DNA from: an uncultured bacterium
GTDB lineage: Bacteria; Bacillota; Clostridia; Lachnospirales; Lachnospiraceae
Length of the DNA stretch: 14,879 bases
Direction of reading: 5' to 3'
NCBI GenBank assembly: GCA_947088515.1
Contig: CAMUHA010000071.1
Span: 1-14,879 of the forward strand
This document shows positions 14,370-14,879 of this stretch, piece by piece (the stretch's first letter is position 1; the number at the start of each line of letters is the position of its first letter). The notes beneath the pieces were generated by a model. That model saw nothing but the letters and a program-made list of their open reading frames with translations. It was not told where the DNA came from and did not search any database. Made by a program: the position numbers and the translations under genes.

Positions 14370-14879
14370 ATGAAAAAAATTTATGCGTTATTAACTATGG
14401 GAATCTTTACTTTGGGTCTTACCGGATGTGGAAACCTTACCCCAGACAATATGAAGGCGGTGGAACCCTCTTCCATCTCCTCCGATGAGCAGCCCCTTCC
14501 TACCATCCCCCCACAGACTGCTTCTTCCCTGCCCTACGGCACAAATTCTATTACAGTAAACAGCAGTGAAAAAGTTGCCGCCGTTCCCGATATTGCCGAA
14601 ATTACCTATGCAGTCCGCACCCAGGCTGACACAGCCGCTGTCTGCCAACAGCAAAACACAGAATCTGTAGGACAGGTAACGGCCCTTTTAACCAGTCTTA
14701 ATATTGCCCAAAATTCTATCCAGACTTCCGATTACTACATGAATCCGGTTTACAATTACAGTGGCAATACCCCCCGTCTTACAGGTTATGAGGCTGTGAC
14801 CACGCTTACGGTATCAGACATACCGATTGATGAGCTTGACAGTATCCTCTCACAGTCTGTATCAAGCGGCGTCAATACA
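14370..14879 (+). CDS. SIMPL (DUF541) domain lipoprotein, partial
   Basis: An open frame of 170 codons that runs to the end of the window without a stop. The ATG has AGGAGG (14356-14361) eight bases upstream. The N terminus is a lipoprotein signal peptide, MKKIYALLTMGIFTLGLTGC, with lipobox L17-T18-G19-C20, so the protein should be anchored on the outside of the cytoplasmic membrane. A low-complexity Ser/Pro/Thr linker (about 30-58) leads into a SIMPL/YggE-like domain from about residue 62, recognised by ITVNSSEKVAAVPDIAEITY and the later SDYYMNPVYNYSGN and LTGYEAVTTLTV. SIMPL proteins are widespread and poorly understood; E. coli YggE is linked to oxidative stress. The rest of the domain is outside the window. 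A separate promoter is likely but not identified. Confidence 0.8.
   Translation, partial: MKKIYALLTMGIFTLGLTGCGNLTPDNMKAVEPSSISSDEQPLPTIPPQTASSLPYGTNSITVNSSEKVAAVPDIAEITYAVRTQADTAAVCQQQNTESVGQVTALLTSLNIAQNSIQTSDYYMNPVYNYSGNTPRLTGYEAVTTLTVSDIPIDELDSILSQSVSSGVNT

Noticed and set aside
14391..14654. Minus-strand Gly-rich open frame of 87 codons opposite the lipoprotein gene
   Set aside because: The plus strand has a strong ribosome binding site, a lipobox signal peptide and a SIMPL domain over the same bases.

Overview
The window looks like chromosomal DNA from a spore-forming Firmicute of the class Clostridia, most likely a Lachnospiraceae gut anaerobe. The evidence is a SpoVT orthologue, strong AGGAGG-type ribosome binding sites, consensus sigma-A-type promoters, moderate GC content, and a gene set typical of that family (cytoplasmic GH3 beta-glucosidase, PflX-like radical SAM protein, MutS2, TrmL). 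The species assignment is inference. I see no phage, transposase, CRISPR, tRNA or rRNA. Almost all of the window is ordinary housekeeping content, and no gap between genes exceeds about 265 bases.

Left part (1-3290): a minus-strand pair, a MalY/PatB-type C-S lyase followed by cysteine synthase (cysK), forms a sulfur amino-acid operon. Divergent from it is a small free-standing C39/papain-like cysteine peptidase-fold protein. The 170-base intergenic region carries two good promoters that face each other and share a predicted start point near 2451. A TGACA-N4-TGTCA palindrome overlaps the malY -35 box. A hairpin at 3224-3261 separates the peptidase-like gene from the convergent spoVT. At the extreme left edge a perfect consensus promoter points out of the window.

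Middle part (3292-8932, all minus strand): spoVT has a plausible sigma-G-type promoter upstream. Next comes a GH3 beta-glucosidase split by a frameshift that is best explained by loss of 8 bases between two GAAG repeats. Just upstream of it lies a 104-bp tandem repeat (two copies plus a few bases) containing a long hairpin. Beyond that are a PflX-like radical SAM protein and a multi-pass membrane protein (DUF6056/GT-C-like) that probably begins the transcription unit.

Right part (9197-14879, plus strand): mutS2, an OmpR-family response regulator, a sensor histidine kinase and trmL are tightly packed (17-base gap, 4-base overlap, 27-base gap) and probably co-transcribed from an extended -10 promoter near 9075. 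A partial lipoprotein gene with a SIMPL (DUF541) domain starts at 14370 and runs off the window.

The most noteworthy points are the face-to-face promoters at malY and the peptidase-like gene, the hairpin-bearing tandem repeat beside a broken GH3 gene, and the MutS2 Smr domain lacking the usual LDLR motif. I do not see a convincing undescribed multi-gene system.
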